Shown: piece by piece, positions 15,916-25,886 of the stretch | Layout: the number at the start of each line of letters is the position of its first letter | How positions within the stretch are numbered: the stretch's first letter is position 1 | Assembly (NCBI GenBank): GCA_016873735.1 | Contig: VGWD01000002.1 | Span: 124,001-188,000 of the forward strand | DNA length: 64,000 bases | Origin: Ignavibacteria bacterium | GTDB taxonomy: Bacteria > Bacteroidota > Ignavibacteria > Kapaibacteriales > UBA961 | Direction of reading: 5' to 3' | Position numbers and translations under genes: made by a program | The notes under the pieces: generated by a model | Database searches by the model: none | What the model was told of the DNA's origin: nothing | The model's input: only the letters and a program-made list of their open reading frames with translations

Positions 15916-17760
15916 TTATGATTCTGCTTGTGCTTTTGAACGCTTTGCAGCTCTTTGTCGAGCAGTGGTGTCCAAAATCTTTTTTCTGATTCTCAAATTG
16001 ACCGGTGTTACTTCAAGCAATTCATCATCTTCGATGAATTCAATGAATTGCTCAAGACTCATATCTCTCGGTGGATCGAGTTTTACAATTCCGTCAGATC
16101 CGCTTGCACGCATATTCGTAAGATGTTTTGCTCGACATGGATTGACGCTCAAATCATCTTCGCGAGAATTTTCCCCAACAACCATGCCTTCATAAATATC
16201 GATTCCGGGTGCAACAAACAGCGTGCCTCTTTCTTGAATCATTTCCAATGCATATGCAGTTGCTGAACCTGACTCCATTGATACAAGTGCACCTTTGACT
16301 CTTCCCGTGAGTTGTCCTTTGTGCGGCTGATAATCATGGAATGTGTGGTGAATGATTCCTGCACCTCTGGTAGATGTGAGGAATTCGGTCCTGAATCCGA
16401 TAAGTCCGCGAGCGGGAACATAAAACTCAGCTCGAATCACATCGGCTGTCGGCATCATGTTGACCATTTCACCTTTTCTTCTTCCAAGTATTTCAATAAC
16501 GGTACCGATATGCGTTTCAGGCACATCGACAATAACATGTTCAATTGGTTCGAGTAATGCGCCCTTTTCATCTCGTTTAAACAATACTTCCGGTTTGGAT
16601 ACTGAAAATTCGAAACCTTCTCGACGCATGGTTTCGATCAAGATGGCAAGCTGCAATTCGCCTCTGCCTGAAACTTTGAATGTATCTGGGGAATCCGTTT
16701 CCGCCACACGTAATGCCACATTTGTGCGAAGTTCGCGAAATAAGCGCTCTTTGAGTTTTGGCGTCGTGACATGCTTTCCTTCTTTACCTGCAAATGGAGA
16801 ATTGTTCACACTGAATTCCATTGCAATTGTCGGCTCTTCGATATTCACATATGGTAGTGGTTCAACATCCGATGGATCGGAAATTGTATCACCGATATGG
16901 ACATTTTCAAATCCGGAAAGTGCTATGATTTCACCGGCGGATGCATCCGTTATTTCCTTTCTCTGCACGCCTTCATATGCATACATTTTGGTGATGCGTT
17001 GTTGCTCTACCGAACCGTCGGGACGAATCAACAGAACTGAATCACCCGTCTTGACAGATCCTGTTTGAATTCTTCCAATTGCTATGCGTCCGATATAATC
17101 ACTCCAGTCAAGAGCTGTGATGATCATCTTGAATGGGCTGTCTTGCACGATTTTCGGTGGAGGAATTTTCTCTATGATTTTCTCCATCAAAGGAGCCAAT
17201 GTTTCAGGTACTTTATCCAAAGACAAGGTGGATTTACCTTGTTTGGCAATTGCATAAATAACTGGGAAATCGAGTTGATGATAGTCAGCACCCAATGCTA
17301 TGAAAAGTTCAAGCACTTCATCAAGAACCTCCGGAGCGCGAGCATCCGATCGATCGATTTTATTGATGACAACTATTGGAGTGAGAGCTAATTCGAGAGC
17401 TTTTTTCAAAACGAATCGTGTTTGTGGCAATGGACCTTCTGCTGCATCCACGAGTAATAAAACCCCATCAACCATGCTTAATATGCGTTCAACTTCACCA
17501 CCGAAATCAGAGTGACCGGGAGTATCAACTATATTGATTTTTATATCATTCCAACGAACGGCCGCATTTTTGGCCATGATGGTGATGCCTCTTTCTTTTT
17601 CAAGATCATTGGAATCCATCACGCGTTCAGTAAGAACTTGATTGTCTCGGAATGTTCCTGATTGTCTGAGAAGATGATCCACCAATGTTGTTTTTCCGTG
17701 GTCAACATGGGCGATGATTGCGATATTACGGATATCGCTTCTAGGGCTGATTGTGCTCAT
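15916..17760 (-). CDS. typA: Ribosome-binding GTPase TypA/BipA
   Basis: Translational GTPase that binds the 70S ribosome and helps 50S assembly and stress adaptation. 614 residues, as usual. G1 is [16 protein letters not shown], the switch region is [15 protein letters not shown]3 is [12 protein letters not shown] and G4 is INKIDR. The C-terminal TypA-specific domain ends in [18 protein letters not shown] box (17793-17800 minus, 7 of 8 to TAnnTTTG) lies 33 bases upstream. Likely a single-gene unit. Confidence 0.97.
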   Translation of the reverse strand: MSTISPRSDIRNIAIIAHVDHGKTTLVDHLLRQSGTFRDNQVLTERVMDSNDLEKERGITIMAKNAAVRWNDIKINIVDTPGHSDFGGEVERILSMVDGVLLLVDAAEGPLPQTRFVLKKALELALTPIVVINKIDRSDARAPEVLDEVLELFIALGADYHQLDFPVIYAIAKQGKSTLSLDKVPETLAPLMEKIIEKIPPPKIVQDSPFKMIITALDWSDYIGRIAIGRIQTGSVKTGDSVLLIRPDGSVEQQRITKMYAYEGVQRKEITDASAGEIIALSGFENVHIGDTISDPSDVEPLPYVNIEEPTIAMEFSVNNSPFAGKEGKHVTTPKLKERLFRELRTNVALRVAETDSPDTFKVSGRGELQLAILIETMRREGFEFSVSKPEVLFKRDEKGALLEPIEHVIVDVPETHIGTVIEILGRRKGEMVNMMPTADVIRAEFYVPARGLIGFRTEFLTSTRGAGIIHHTFHDYQPHKGQLTGRVKGALVSMESGSATAYALEMIQERGTLFVAPGIDIYEGMVVGENSREDDLSVNPCRAKHLTNMRASGSDGIVKLDPPRDMSLEQFIEFIEDDELLEVTPVNLRIRKKILDTTARQRAAKRSKAQAES

Positions 17761-17887
17761 TACTCTTTATGCCTTTGATACAAAACAAGTTATAAAGATA
17801 CGGACTTTTGACGGAACTCTTCCCATTATGAATGGCTGAATTCAATGAATTCCATAATTTGTGTTTGAATCAAATGTGGTTAACAAG

Positions 17888-18562
17888 ATGAAACAAGAAA
17901 AGTCGCAAATACTGGAAGCATTGATTATCTTCATTGTGATCATTGCTTGGTTGATTGGTGCAATAACATATATGCAAGCACCCGATATCGTACCCATTCA
18001 TTGGAATTTGGAAGGTAAGCCCGACAATTATGCGCCAAAAGGGATAGGTCTTTTTCTTTTGCCAATGATCAATACCGGTCTTTATATTTTCTTATTCTTC
18101 ATTCCAAAGATTGATCCGAATAATCAGCAATTGCAAGATTCGATGAAAACATTGCAATGGATTCGATTGGGTACCCATGGATTGCTTGCAATAATCATGG
18201 GTTGGACATCCCTTTCCATTATTGAATCAACAATTGTAAAACCTGAATGGATATTCGCGATTGTCGCTCTCTTCTTGGCATTTCTGGGTAAAGTCATGGC
18301 CAATGTAAAACAAAACTACTTTGAGGGAATTCGAACCCCATGGACTTTGAGCAATGAAGTAGTGTGGGATGATACGCATCGATTTACTGCACCTTTGTGG
18401 TTGTATTCGGGAATATTGATGACGGTGGTCATTTCCTTATTGACTATGTCCGGCTTTTCGGCGATTATCATATTGCCAATATTTCTTGCTTGGATCTTTA
18501 CCATAGTGATTATCCCCATTGTTTATTCATATAAGCACTTCAAAGAAGAAAAAAATCGATAA
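17888..18562 (+). CDS. SdpI/DUF1648-family membrane protein
   Basis: A 224-residue membrane protein with about six spans. The N-terminal DUF1648 pattern is visible (IVPIHWNLEGKPDNYAPKG), and the SdpI pattern lies in the second half (GIRTPWTLSNEVVWDDTHR). In Bacillus, SdpI gives immunity to the SdpC toxin; most homologues have no known role, and no toxin gene is adjacent here. I chose the ATG at 17888 over a GTG nine codons earlier, since conserved sequence and charge begin there. Confidence 0.85.
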   Translation: MKQEKSQILEALIIFIVIIAWLIGAITYMQAPDIVPIHWNLEGKPDNYAPKGIGLFLLPMINTGLYIFLFFIPKIDPNNQQLQDSMKTLQWIRLGTHGLLAIIMGWTSLSIIESTIVKPEWIFAIVALFLAFLGKVMANVKQNYFEGIRTPWTLSNEVVWDDTHRFTAPLWLYSGILMTVVISLLTMSGFSAIIILPIFLAWIFTIVIIPIVYSYKHFKEEKNR

Positions 18563-18577
18563 GTGAACGATTTTTGA
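18551..18577 (+). terminator. AT-rich terminator hairpin overlapping the SdpI-like stop
   Basis: AAAAATCG and CGATTTTT pair over a 9-base loop that contains the end of the stop codon. Weak stem, but the T-run is part of it. Confidence 0.5.
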
Positions 18578-18626
18578 ATCTCTTGTGTTAGTTCCTCTAG
18601 TGTGATTTTTCATAGCAGGTGATGCC

Positions 18627-19211
18627 ATGCCCAGATCGACTGTTCAGCCCGAACATATGCAGATCATCGATCAACAGATCTTGGATTCTCGGATAGAGGG
18701 AATCAACCTTGTGGGAACTACTTTGCAAGAAGAAATGGGGCATTCCATTGTTTTATTTGTGTTTCTCAGACATTTTGGATGCTTGTTTTCGAGAGAGATG
18801 GTACTGAATGCAAAAGAAATGATGGAGCAAAATCCATTTGCACCGAAACCATTGTTTTTCTATCAAGGAACCCCCAAGGATGGGGCAGACTTCTTTTCCA
18901 AGTATTGGCCTCAGGCATGTGCTATTTCAGACGAAGACAGGAAATTCTACTCAGCCTTTGGTGTTAAACAAGGCGGATTTAAGGAAATGTTTGGTCCTGA
19001 AGTGTGGAAATGTGGCTTTAGAGCATTTGCAAAAGGGTTGGTTATCGGCAAGCCGATAGGAAATCCACTTACACTCACTGCAGCTGTACTCGTGCAAAGA
19101 AACTTGCTATTATGGCAATATCATTCCGAGCATGCGGGCGATCTACCTAATCTTTCGAAGCTTGAGCATTTTCCCCAATTTGCTTCAACAGTATATTCCA
19201 TTCCTAGATAA
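18627..19211 (+). CDS. AhpC/TSA-family (SelL/PRXL2-like) redox protein
   Basis: A 194-residue thioredoxin-fold protein of the AhpC/TSA-2 group. The segment FLRHFGCLFSREMV carries the peroxiredoxin-like active site as CxxS; selenoprotein SelL relatives have U/CxxC there. Residues 95-150 (GFKEMFGPEVWKCGFRA) match the group. A thiol peroxidase or reductase role is inferred, with no resolving Cys in the motif. AGGTGAT just upstream is a good ribosome site. Its transcript ends at a strong terminator. Confidence 0.78.
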   Translation: MPRSTVQPEHMQIIDQQILDSRIEGINLVGTTLQEEMGHSIVLFVFLRHFGCLFSREMVLNAKEMMEQNPFAPKPLFFYQGTPKDGADFFSKYWPQACAISDEDRKFYSAFGVKQGGFKEMFGPEVWKCGFRAFAKGLVIGKPIGNPLTLTAAVLVQRNLLLWQYHSEHAGDLPNLSKLEHFPQFASTVYSIPR

Positions 19212-19217
19212 AAAAAG

Positions 19218-19241
19218 CCGATGCATTGCATCGGTTTTTTT
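19218..19241. terminator. Bidirectional terminator
   Basis: CCGATGC-ATT-GCATCGG followed by TTTTTTT on the plus strand and, read in reverse, a T-tract after the tRNA. It serves the peroxiredoxin-like gene and the convergent tRNA-Met. Confidence 0.92.
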
Positions 19242-19242
19242 G

Positions 19243-19316
<74 letters not shown>

Positions 19317-19396
19317 ACGCTGTTCACAAGACAATTGTCACGTGAATTCAAGACTTCGAAAATACGATATTTCCCGAAGGGGACAAATCTCTTTTT

Positions 19397-20020
19397 TTAC
19401 TTCAATCCTTCGATTTGATCACGAAGTTGTGCGGCTTTTTCATAGTCTTCATCCTTTATGGCCTGCTCAAGTTCAGCTTCGAGTTGTTCGAGTTCAGAGA
19501 GTTTTTTAGGTTGTTTTTTTTGTGCTCCATCCTTCAAAAAGAAGTCCACATCTTCTTCTTGTTCATCAGACTCATCTTCATCACCATCAATTTCATCATC
19601 TGGTCCATCGAATTCATCCAATGAAAACCCTGCCAAATCAAGAAGTGTGGAGGCAATGTATATTGGGGCATCAAAGCGCAAAGCAATTGCTATTGCATCA
19701 CTTGGTCTTGCGTCAACTATGGACTCAATACCAAAAAAGTGAAGGGAAGCATAAAAAGTGCTGTCTTTCATTTCATGAATGTAGATTTCAGTCACTTTCG
19801 TATCGAATGTTTCAATGATTGTTTTAATCAAATCATGTGTCATGGGTCTACTGGTATGCACACCTTCAATCTCATATGCAATCGCTCCGGCTTCTGGTGC
19901 ACCTATGACGATTGGCAAACGTCTGTCGCCATCGACTTCTTTCAAAATCAATGCATATGAGCCATTGCTTGTGGGACTTTGCGATAATCCCAACACTTCC
20001 ACTTGTACTTTATCATTCAT
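19397..20020 (-). CDS. Bifunctional nuclease family (DUF151) protein with C-terminal UVR motif
   Basis: A 207-residue cytoplasmic protein. Residues 1-135 are the DUF151/BFN domain (LPIVIGAPEAGAIAYEIEG; DARPSDAIAIALR). About 140-175 is a highly acidic linker, and the last 35 residues are a UVR motif (AIKDEDYEKAAQLRDQIEGL) as in UvrB/UvrC and ClpC-related proteins. DUF151-UVR fusions are known across Bacteroidota; the biochemical role is uncertain. I start at the ATG at 20020, where conservation begins (NDKVQVEVLGLS); the 28 codons before it span the etfA terminator hairpin. Confidence 0.9.
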   Translation of the reverse strand: MNDKVQVEVLGLSQSPTSNGSYALILKEVDGDRRLPIVIGAPEAGAIAYEIEGVHTSRPMTHDLIKTIIETFDTKVTEIYIHEMKDSTFYASLHFFGIESIVDARPSDAIAIALRFDAPIYIASTLLDLAGFSLDEFDGPDDEIDGDEDESDEQEEDVDFFLKDGAQKKQPKKLSELEQLEAELEQAIKDEDYEKAAQLRDQIEGLK

Positions 20021-20055
20021 TGCTGCATTCCATTTGTATATGACCCCAAGACAAT

Positions 20056-20077
20056 AATGGCCGTGAAGACGGCCATT
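20056..20077 (-). terminator. Perfect hairpin after etfA
   Basis: AATGGCCGT-CTTC-ACGGCCATT (minus strand), a perfect 9-pair stem with a tetraloop between the etfA stop and the next gene. The tail ATTGTCTTG is only partly T-rich. Confidence 0.7.
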
Positions 20078-20100
20078 GATTTTTCGATATGCATGGACAA

Positions 20101-21072
20101 TCAACCATGTAACATTGCTTTTAATGTAGCATCTAATTTCGGCAATACTTCAAATACATCTCCAACGATGCCATAATCTGCTACTTTGAAAATGGGAGCA
20201 TCTTTGTCTTTGTTGATAGCAAGTATACATTTTGACGAACTCATTCCGGCTAAATGTTGTACCGCACCGGAAATACCGCATGCAACATAGAGAGTAGGTG
20301 AAACTGTTTTTCCGGTTTGACCAACTTGTTCTCCATGTGGTCTCCATCCTGCATCCACGACCGCGCGTGAAGCACCAACTGCTGCGCCCAAAGTAGATGC
20401 GAGTTGCTCTACAAGTGGGAAATGTTCCGGCCCTTTCATTCCTCTACCGCCTGAGACTATGATATCAGCTTCGGCAACGTCCAAAGTGCCTTCATTCTTC
20501 ATGGTTGATAACACCTGTACACGAGCATGACTTGCTTCCAAATTGGGAGAAAAAGCAGAAATGGTTGCAGCATCAGAACCAGTTAGCTTTGCCGTAAACA
20601 CATTGGGTCTAAGTGCAATGATCGCCTTACCTGATGTCGACTGTACCGTGATTTGTGCTTTCCCTGCATAGACTGGTCTAATTGCCGAGACTGAAGTAGT
20701 ATCACCGGACAATGCAATGCAATCAGGAAGTAACCCTGCTTTGAGCTTCACGCTCAAACGAGGTGCTATCTCTTTGCCGGTGGAATTGCCGGATACTATC
20801 ACGATATCGGCATCGACTGACCGCGCATATTGGGCGAGGGCCTCAGAAGTAGCGGTTGATGAATATGAACCTAGAAGTTCATGTTGAGCGAGCACAACGG
20901 ATTGAACTCCGTAATTACCTGCACTTTTCAATGCTTCTTCTGAACCACTTACTGCAAATGCCGATATTGTAGCACCATCGGCAATTGAATGAGCAGCGGT
21001 CAATGCTTCATGAGAAGTTCTTTTCAGACTTTGCGAGTCTTTTGCTTCGATAAATACAATGATATGTTTCAT
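20101..21072 (-). CDS. etfA: Electron transfer flavoprotein, alpha subunit
   Basis: The FAD-binding half of ETF, which passes electrons from acyl-CoA and other dehydrogenases to the quinone pool. 323 residues. FAD-domain motifs lie in the C-terminal third: GRGMKGPEHFPLVEQLA, SRAVVDAGWRPHGEQVGQTG, YVACGISGAVQHLAGMSSS and INKDKDAPIFKVADYGIVGD. Directly follows etfB with a 21-base gap. An ETF:quinone oxidoreductase gene is not in the window. Confidence 0.97.
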   Translation of the reverse strand: MKHIIVFIEAKDSQSLKRTSHEALTAAHSIADGATISAFAVSGSEEALKSAGNYGVQSVVLAQHELLGSYSSTATSEALAQYARSVDADIVIVSGNSTGKEIAPRLSVKLKAGLLPDCIALSGDTTSVSAIRPVYAGKAQITVQSTSGKAIIALRPNVFTAKLTGSDAATISAFSPNLEASHARVQVLSTMKNEGTLDVAEADIIVSGGRGMKGPEHFPLVEQLASTLGAAVGASRAVVDAGWRPHGEQVGQTGKTVSPTLYVACGISGAVQHLAGMSSSKCILAINKDKDAPIFKVADYGIVGDVFEVLPKLDATLKAMLHG

Positions 21073-21093
21073 GATTGATATTCTGATTTAAGA

Positions 21094-21840
21094 TTAAATA
21101 ACTTTTGCTTGTTCATGCAAAGCAGTCACGATCGAAGTGATGTCAGCATCTGAATCACCGACGATCATGCCAACTCTTTTGGAAGAGGGAAGAGCCATTG
21201 ATGATAATGCAACAAGATTATTGCCATGGCATGGCGCAATCTCTTCAATCGGTTTGCTCTTGGCTTTCATGATATCCGGCAATTTTGGATATCTGGGGTC
21301 ATTCAATCCCTTTTGAGCACTAATAACGCATGGTAAAGAAGTGGATAGAATTTCTTTTCCACCTTCGATATCACGCTCTGCCTGAATTCCGGTTCCTTCT
21401 ATCTTCCATGAAGAAACAACGGAAATTGATGGCATGTTAAGCATCTCAGCAACCATGGGAGCCATTGATGATGAATCAAAATCGATTGATTGTCTACCGA
21501 AGATGATCAAATCAGGAGAAATGCTTTTGGCAAACCCAGCGATATTTTCAGCCACATTGTATGAATCAAGTTGTGCATCTGTTTTTGTGATGCAGGCTTT
21601 ATCGACACCCATAGCCAATGCAGTTCGTAAAATTTCTTTTGAAGTTTCCGTTCCGACTGTCAGAGCGGTGACGGTGCCACCGAATTGTTCTCTCAGTTTC
21701 AGCCCTTCTTCAATCGCAAATTCATCATAGGGATTAAGAATGAACTTTACACCGGTTTTGTCGATGGTTTGACCATCGCCCGAAACTTGAATTTTTGTTG
21801 TGGTATCTGGAACCTGTGATATACACACGAGTATATTCAT
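21094..21840 (-). CDS. etfB: Electron transfer flavoprotein, beta subunit
   Basis: The AMP-binding partner of EtfA. 248 residues starting MNILVCISQVPDTTTKI, with NPYDEFAIEEGLKLREQ, the AMP-site region DLIIFGRQSIDFDSSSMAP, and PRYPKLPDIMKAKSKPIE (the recognition-loop region). GGAG lies 8 bases upstream. First gene of the etfBA unit. A TAATTTAG box upstream is a weak promoter candidate. Confidence 0.97.
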   Translation of the reverse strand: MNILVCISQVPDTTTKIQVSGDGQTIDKTGVKFILNPYDEFAIEEGLKLREQFGGTVTALTVGTETSKEILRTALAMGVDKACITKTDAQLDSYNVAENIAGFAKSISPDLIIFGRQSIDFDSSSMAPMVAEMLNMPSISVVSSWKIEGTGIQAERDIEGGKEILSTSLPCVISAQKGLNDPRYPKLPDIMKAKSKPIEEIAPCHGNNLVALSSMALPSSKRVGMIVGDSDADITSIVTALHEQAKVI

Positions 21841-21924
21841 GGATCTACTCCGTAGATTATTTGGTGATCAGAGTACTAAATTATGGAATTTCAGGGATTG
21901 ACTACGGGAGAATTTTCCACGTTT

Positions 21925-23688
21925 TCAGCGAATTATCTTGAATAATTCCACTCTGCGACACCGTTTATTGAACGTATCGGTGGATTCTGAAACTCGTTTG
22001 TTCAACAATGATTCTTCCCCCCGGGATTCAGCTTTTAGCATAGTAGCCGGTACACCAAGTTTCACAAGTTGCTGAACAATGAAGTCTGCTCTTCTTTGAC
22101 CAAGGCGCATATTATATGCATTTGTACCAACTTCATCAGTATGGCCAATAATAGCCAAGGCTTCAATCGACCCTTGAAATTTTTGCAGATTCAATGCCAC
22201 TTTGGTGATCGCATCCTTCCATTGAGTTGTAGTTTCATTGCCATTTGAGTCCAATACGAATTGATATGGATCATTAAATTGATCTGTTGGAAAATTAATA
22301 CGCAATGCGATTGTTTTGGGCAATTGCAATGGGTCTGAAATCACGGCATTGGAATCGGATAATGAGAATGTGGTAATAGTTGATCCTTCAAACAGTTCAT
22401 CTGATTCGGCAGAAATGCGCACTTGTCTGTTTGTTGTGACCTTCACTTTGAATCTACCGCTGGTATCGGTCATTTGTTGATCAATGATTTCATTTTCAGG
22501 ATAAATAGTAGAAGTGACCTCTGCATTTTTGACAGGTTTCTTTTTGTCCTCATCTAGTACTTTTCCTTCAACAATGATCAATGATTTTGGATCAAGTTTA
22601 TCGGCTCTCTTCAAAGTTGGCGATGTTATTTGCCATTTTACAAGGGGTGTTTGCGAGATGGTGTCTTTTTGATAAACCGGTCTATAAACAAACATATCAA
22701 ATGCATAGTCCTGATCAGGTGCCATTTGATTGGAACTATAATACAATAATGTGTCTTCACTAGAACTGGGAGTTGTTGGAAACAATTCATCGTAAACTGT
22801 ATTGATAGGAGCTCCAATATTCGAAGGGGGGTCAAAAGCTTTTGCTAATGCAACAGAATCTCTTGTTTGCACTGCCGCAATGATGGCTTTGGGATCGAAC
22901 AATGATGAAAACACATCATAGCCACCAAGATTTGCATGCCCTGATGAGGAAAATAAGATCTTCGTGCCTTGTTTTGTTATGAAAGGACTCAATTCATCAC
23001 AACGTGAATTGATGATTGGTCCGCAATTCATTGGCTCTGACCAACCTCCAGCAATATTGACTGAAACATAGATATCGGTACCTTGGGTTTGCTGCTTAAG
23101 GTCCGACACAAAAAACAATATCTTGCCATCATAGGAAAGTGTTGGATGTGATTCCCAATTAAGGAGGGTTGAGATATTCAATGTTGATAGTTCTTGCACA
23201 TTATGTTGAGATAAATCTGCCTCAATAATTTGTGCATCACCCGGATATGCTCCGGCCGGCAAACGGGCAGCAATGGCTTTCTTTGAACTCCCAGATACGA
23301 ATCCAAATGACCCGCCCTCTTCCATGTCCAGAGTTGAAATCTCAGCGATGGTTGATTCATTCAAAAATCGTAATGAACGAAGTATTTGACTGCCACCTGC
23401 CGAGGCCGTATTCCATGAAGTTGAATCGCTTAAAAAAGAGATATTCCATTCATCAATCACCGGTGTGTTAAGCCCTTCAACCGGACGAATTCTCATGAAA
23501 CGTTCTTTTCCAACTGAGCTTGTGTCCAGGACGGGTCCTGCAAAACGTTTGGGATAGCAATCTTGCGTTGGAGGAGGAGGACAAATGATGTCTTTGCTCA
23601 GTGATCTTGGGCGTATGACGGTACATGCTGACAGGATTGCCAACAAGGGAATGATGAGAACAATGAGTCTAAGCCGGTAATTCATCAT
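21925..23688 (-). CDS. PorE-like lipoprotein: PD40 propeller, CRD and OmpA domain
   Basis: A 587-residue lipoprotein. The signal peptide has lipobox LSAC (Cys about residue 22). About 175-340: PD40/WD40-like propeller strands (HPTLSYDGKILFFVSDL; SPFITKQGTKILFSSSG). About 370-440: carboxypeptidase-regulatory-like domain (VEGKVLDEDKKKPVKNAEV). About 465-587: OmpA peptidoglycan-binding domain (IIGHTDEVGTNAYNMRLGQRRA). PD40, CRD and OmpA in this order matches PorE, the T9SS component that ties the secretion ring to peptidoglycan, although the N-terminal TPR part of PorE is not obvious. Other Bacteroidota OmpA-family proteins share the layout. Confidence 0.82.
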   Translation of the reverse strand: MMNYRLRLIVLIIPLLAILSACTVIRPRSLSKDIICPPPPTQDCYPKRFAGPVLDTSSVGKERFMRIRPVEGLNTPVIDEWNISFLSDSTSWNTASAGGSQILRSLRFLNESTIAEISTLDMEEGGSFGFVSGSSKKAIAARLPAGAYPGDAQIIEADLSQHNVQELSTLNISTLLNWESHPTLSYDGKILFFVSDLKQQTQGTDIYVSVNIAGGWSEPMNCGPIINSRCDELSPFITKQGTKILFSSSGHANLGGYDVFSSLFDPKAIIAAVQTRDSVALAKAFDPPSNIGAPINTVYDELFPTTPSSSEDTLLYYSSNQMAPDQDYAFDMFVYRPVYQKDTISQTPLVKWQITSPTLKRADKLDPKSLIIVEGKVLDEDKKKPVKNAEVTSTIYPENEIIDQQMTDTSGRFKVKVTTNRQVRISAESDELFEGSTITTFSLSDSNAVISDPLQLPKTIALRINFPTDQFNDPYQFVLDSNGNETTTQWKDAITKVALNLQKFQGSIEALAIIGHTDEVGTNAYNMRLGQRRADFIVQQLVKLGVPATMLKAESRGEESLLNKRVSESTDTFNKRCRRVELFKIIR

Positions 23689-23755
23689 GCAAATTACAAA
23701 TTCGTGGTAATTGCGATCAAAGCAGTGGGATGATTGTCCCTATGCATGAAAGAGG

Positions 23756-23763
23756 TATTTTTG
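23756..23763 (+). promoter_or_regulatory. ligA: Candidate ligA promoter (TTG-N19-TATTTTTG)
   Basis: Exact TAnnTTTG box 30 bases before the ATG at 23793, with TTG 19 bases upstream of the box, the best -33/-7 pair in the window. It argues for 23793 as the ligA start, since earlier in-frame ATGs lie upstream of the box. Confidence 0.5.
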
Positions 23764-23792
23764 CCATTGAGTGTCCTTTACAATCCATATCC

Positions 23793-25886
23793 ATGAGTCA
23801 ATTCGACATATTTTCTGAAGATTCCACACAGCTTTCTCCAAAAGAGAAAAGAGCTGCTGAACTCCGCATGCTGATCAATTCCGCTGATCATGCATATTAT
23901 GTGTGTGCACACCCCATTATGTCTGACCGTGAATATGATACCTTATTCAAAGAATTGGAGTCACTTGAGCATGAACATCCTGAATTACTCATGCCGGATT
24001 CTCCAACGCAAAGAGTTGGAGGCATGGCACTTAAAGAATTTAAGCAGGTTACACACAAAAAACCAATGCTTTCACTCTCGAACACATATGGTGAACAAGA
24101 AGTTCTTGAATTCGACCAAAGAGTTACCGAAGGACTCGACAATAATATCCATCCCTATGTTTGTGAATTGAAAGTAGATGGGGTTGCAATTAGTTTGATC
24201 TATAGAAATGGGATATTGGAACAAGCAATAACAAGAGGGGACGGAGAAATAGGCGATGAGATAACTGCCAATATCAAAACTATCAAAGAATTGCCGCTCA
24301 AGATTCATCATAACCCTTTTGGTTCGCCAATTGAAGAAATGGAAATCAGAGGCGAAGTGTACATGGAGGATGCAGCATTTCTTGCATTGAATAAACAAAG
24401 AGAAGAAGCAGGCGAAAAGACATTTGCAAATCCAAGAAATCTTACTGCCGGGACATTGAAGCAGTTACATTCAAAAGAAGTAGCAAAAAGACCTCTCAAA
24501 ATCGTTTGTTATTATCTGGATGCAAATCGAGAAGAAACCATGATGTCTCATGCCGACAATTTGGCATTGTTGCAAGAAATGGGTTTTCCTACCAGTGCGA
24601 ATTCAAAAAAAGTAAACGATGTTCAGGATGTTTTGTATTTCATCAAAGACTGGGAAGACAAAAGAGAAACATTGCCATTTGGCATAGATGGTATCGTCGT
24701 GAAAGTGGATTCTATACCACAGCAGCGCATTTTGGGAAATATCGCACGTGCTCCAAAATGGGCTATTGCATTTAAATATGAAGCTCAGAAAGCCGAGACA
24801 CTTCTTCGAGATATTACCTATCAAGTTGGAAGAACCGGAATTGTGACACCGGTAGCTGAACTTGAGCCGGTTTCATTGGCCGGCAGCATCATAAGCAGAG
24901 CAACCTTGCACAATGAAGATTTCATCAAGAATCTTGATTTGCGTATTGGGGATACCGTACTTGTTGAAAAGGGAGGGGATGTGATTCCAAAAGTCACAGG
25001 CTTTAATCCATCAAAAAGGCGCGAAGATGCTGCATTGTTTCACTTTGCAATGATCTGTCCATGCCCCCTGCAAACCACACTTCATCATATCGAAGGAGAA
25101 GTGCAATATGTTTGTATGCATCCGGAATGTCCCTGGCAAATACGCAGACGTCTTGAGCATTTTGCATCTCGTGATGCGATGAACATAGATGGATTGGGTG
25201 AAAAAGTCATAGATCAATTCGTTGAAATAGGAATTCTACATTCAATATCAGATATCTATTCGTTGCATGAACAAAGAGATCGGATATTGGCATTAGATCG
25301 ATGGGGTGTAAAGAGCATTGACAATCTGCTTGCATCAATAGAAAAGAGCAAACAACAACCATTCCGTAAAGTATTGTTCGGACTTGGCATAAGGCATGTA
25401 GGTGAAGGCATTGCCAAAACTTTAGCCAATCATTTTGGGTCATTGCAAGCATTGCAGAAAGCCACACTTGAAAATCTGGTTTCTATCAAGGAAATAGGAT
25501 CATCAATTGCACAATCAATCATTGAGTTCTTAAATGATGAACATGAGAATGCCATGTTGGATTCATTGTCAACATCAGGCTTGTGCTTTGAACAATCCGT
25601 CCTGGAGCAAGAACAAAAAACCGATGAATTTACAGGTATCACATTTGTTCTAACAGGAGAACTATCATTATTAACTCGTAAAGAAGCCACCGAAGAAATT
25701 GAGAAAAGAGGTGGAAAAGTGACCGGATCGGTAAGCAAAAAAACAATGTACTTGATAGCGGGCGAACATGCCGGTTCTAAATTGTCATCTGCTCAGGAAT
25801 TATCTATTCCTATTTTACGTGAAGAAGACTTTGCTCAAGTGCTGCAAGGTAAAAAAAAATTGACATCATTTACAGGTATATCATGA
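23793..25886 (+). CDS. ligA: NAD-dependent DNA ligase
   Basis: Seals nicks in replication and repair using NAD. 697 residues from this start. The adenylated Lys is in CELKVDGVAISL (KxDG). The nucleotidyltransferase and OB parts run to about residue 400, a Cys4 zinc finger follows (ICPCP ... CMHPECPWQ), then HhH repeats (RHVGEGIAKTLANHFGS) and a C-terminal BRCT domain (FVLTGELSLLTRKEATEEIE). Longer readings from 23730 or 23742 are possible but would start upstream of the likely promoter box. Its stop overlaps the next start by 4 bases. Confidence 0.96.
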   Translation: MSQFDIFSEDSTQLSPKEKRAAELRMLINSADHAYYVCAHPIMSDREYDTLFKELESLEHEHPELLMPDSPTQRVGGMALKEFKQVTHKKPMLSLSNTYGEQEVLEFDQRVTEGLDNNIHPYVCELKVDGVAISLIYRNGILEQAITRGDGEIGDEITANIKTIKELPLKIHHNPFGSPIEEMEIRGEVYMEDAAFLALNKQREEAGEKTFANPRNLTAGTLKQLHSKEVAKRPLKIVCYYLDANREETMMSHADNLALLQEMGFPTSANSKKVNDVQDVLYFIKDWEDKRETLPFGIDGIVVKVDSIPQQRILGNIARAPKWAIAFKYEAQKAETLLRDITYQVGRTGIVTPVAELEPVSLAGSIISRATLHNEDFIKNLDLRIGDTVLVEKGGDVIPKVTGFNPSKRREDAALFHFAMICPCPLQTTLHHIEGEVQYVCMHPECPWQIRRRLEHFASRDAMNIDGLGEKVIDQFVEIGILHSISDIYSLHEQRDRILALDRWGVKSIDNLLASIEKSKQQPFRKVLFGLGIRHVGEGIAKTLANHFGSLQALQKATLENLVSIKEIGSSIAQSIIEFLNDEHENAMLDSLSTSGLCFEQSVLEQEQKTDEFTGITFVLTGELSLLTRKEATEEIEKRGGKVTGSVSKKTMYLIAGEHAGSKLSSAQELSIPILREEDFAQVLQGKKKLTSFTGIS

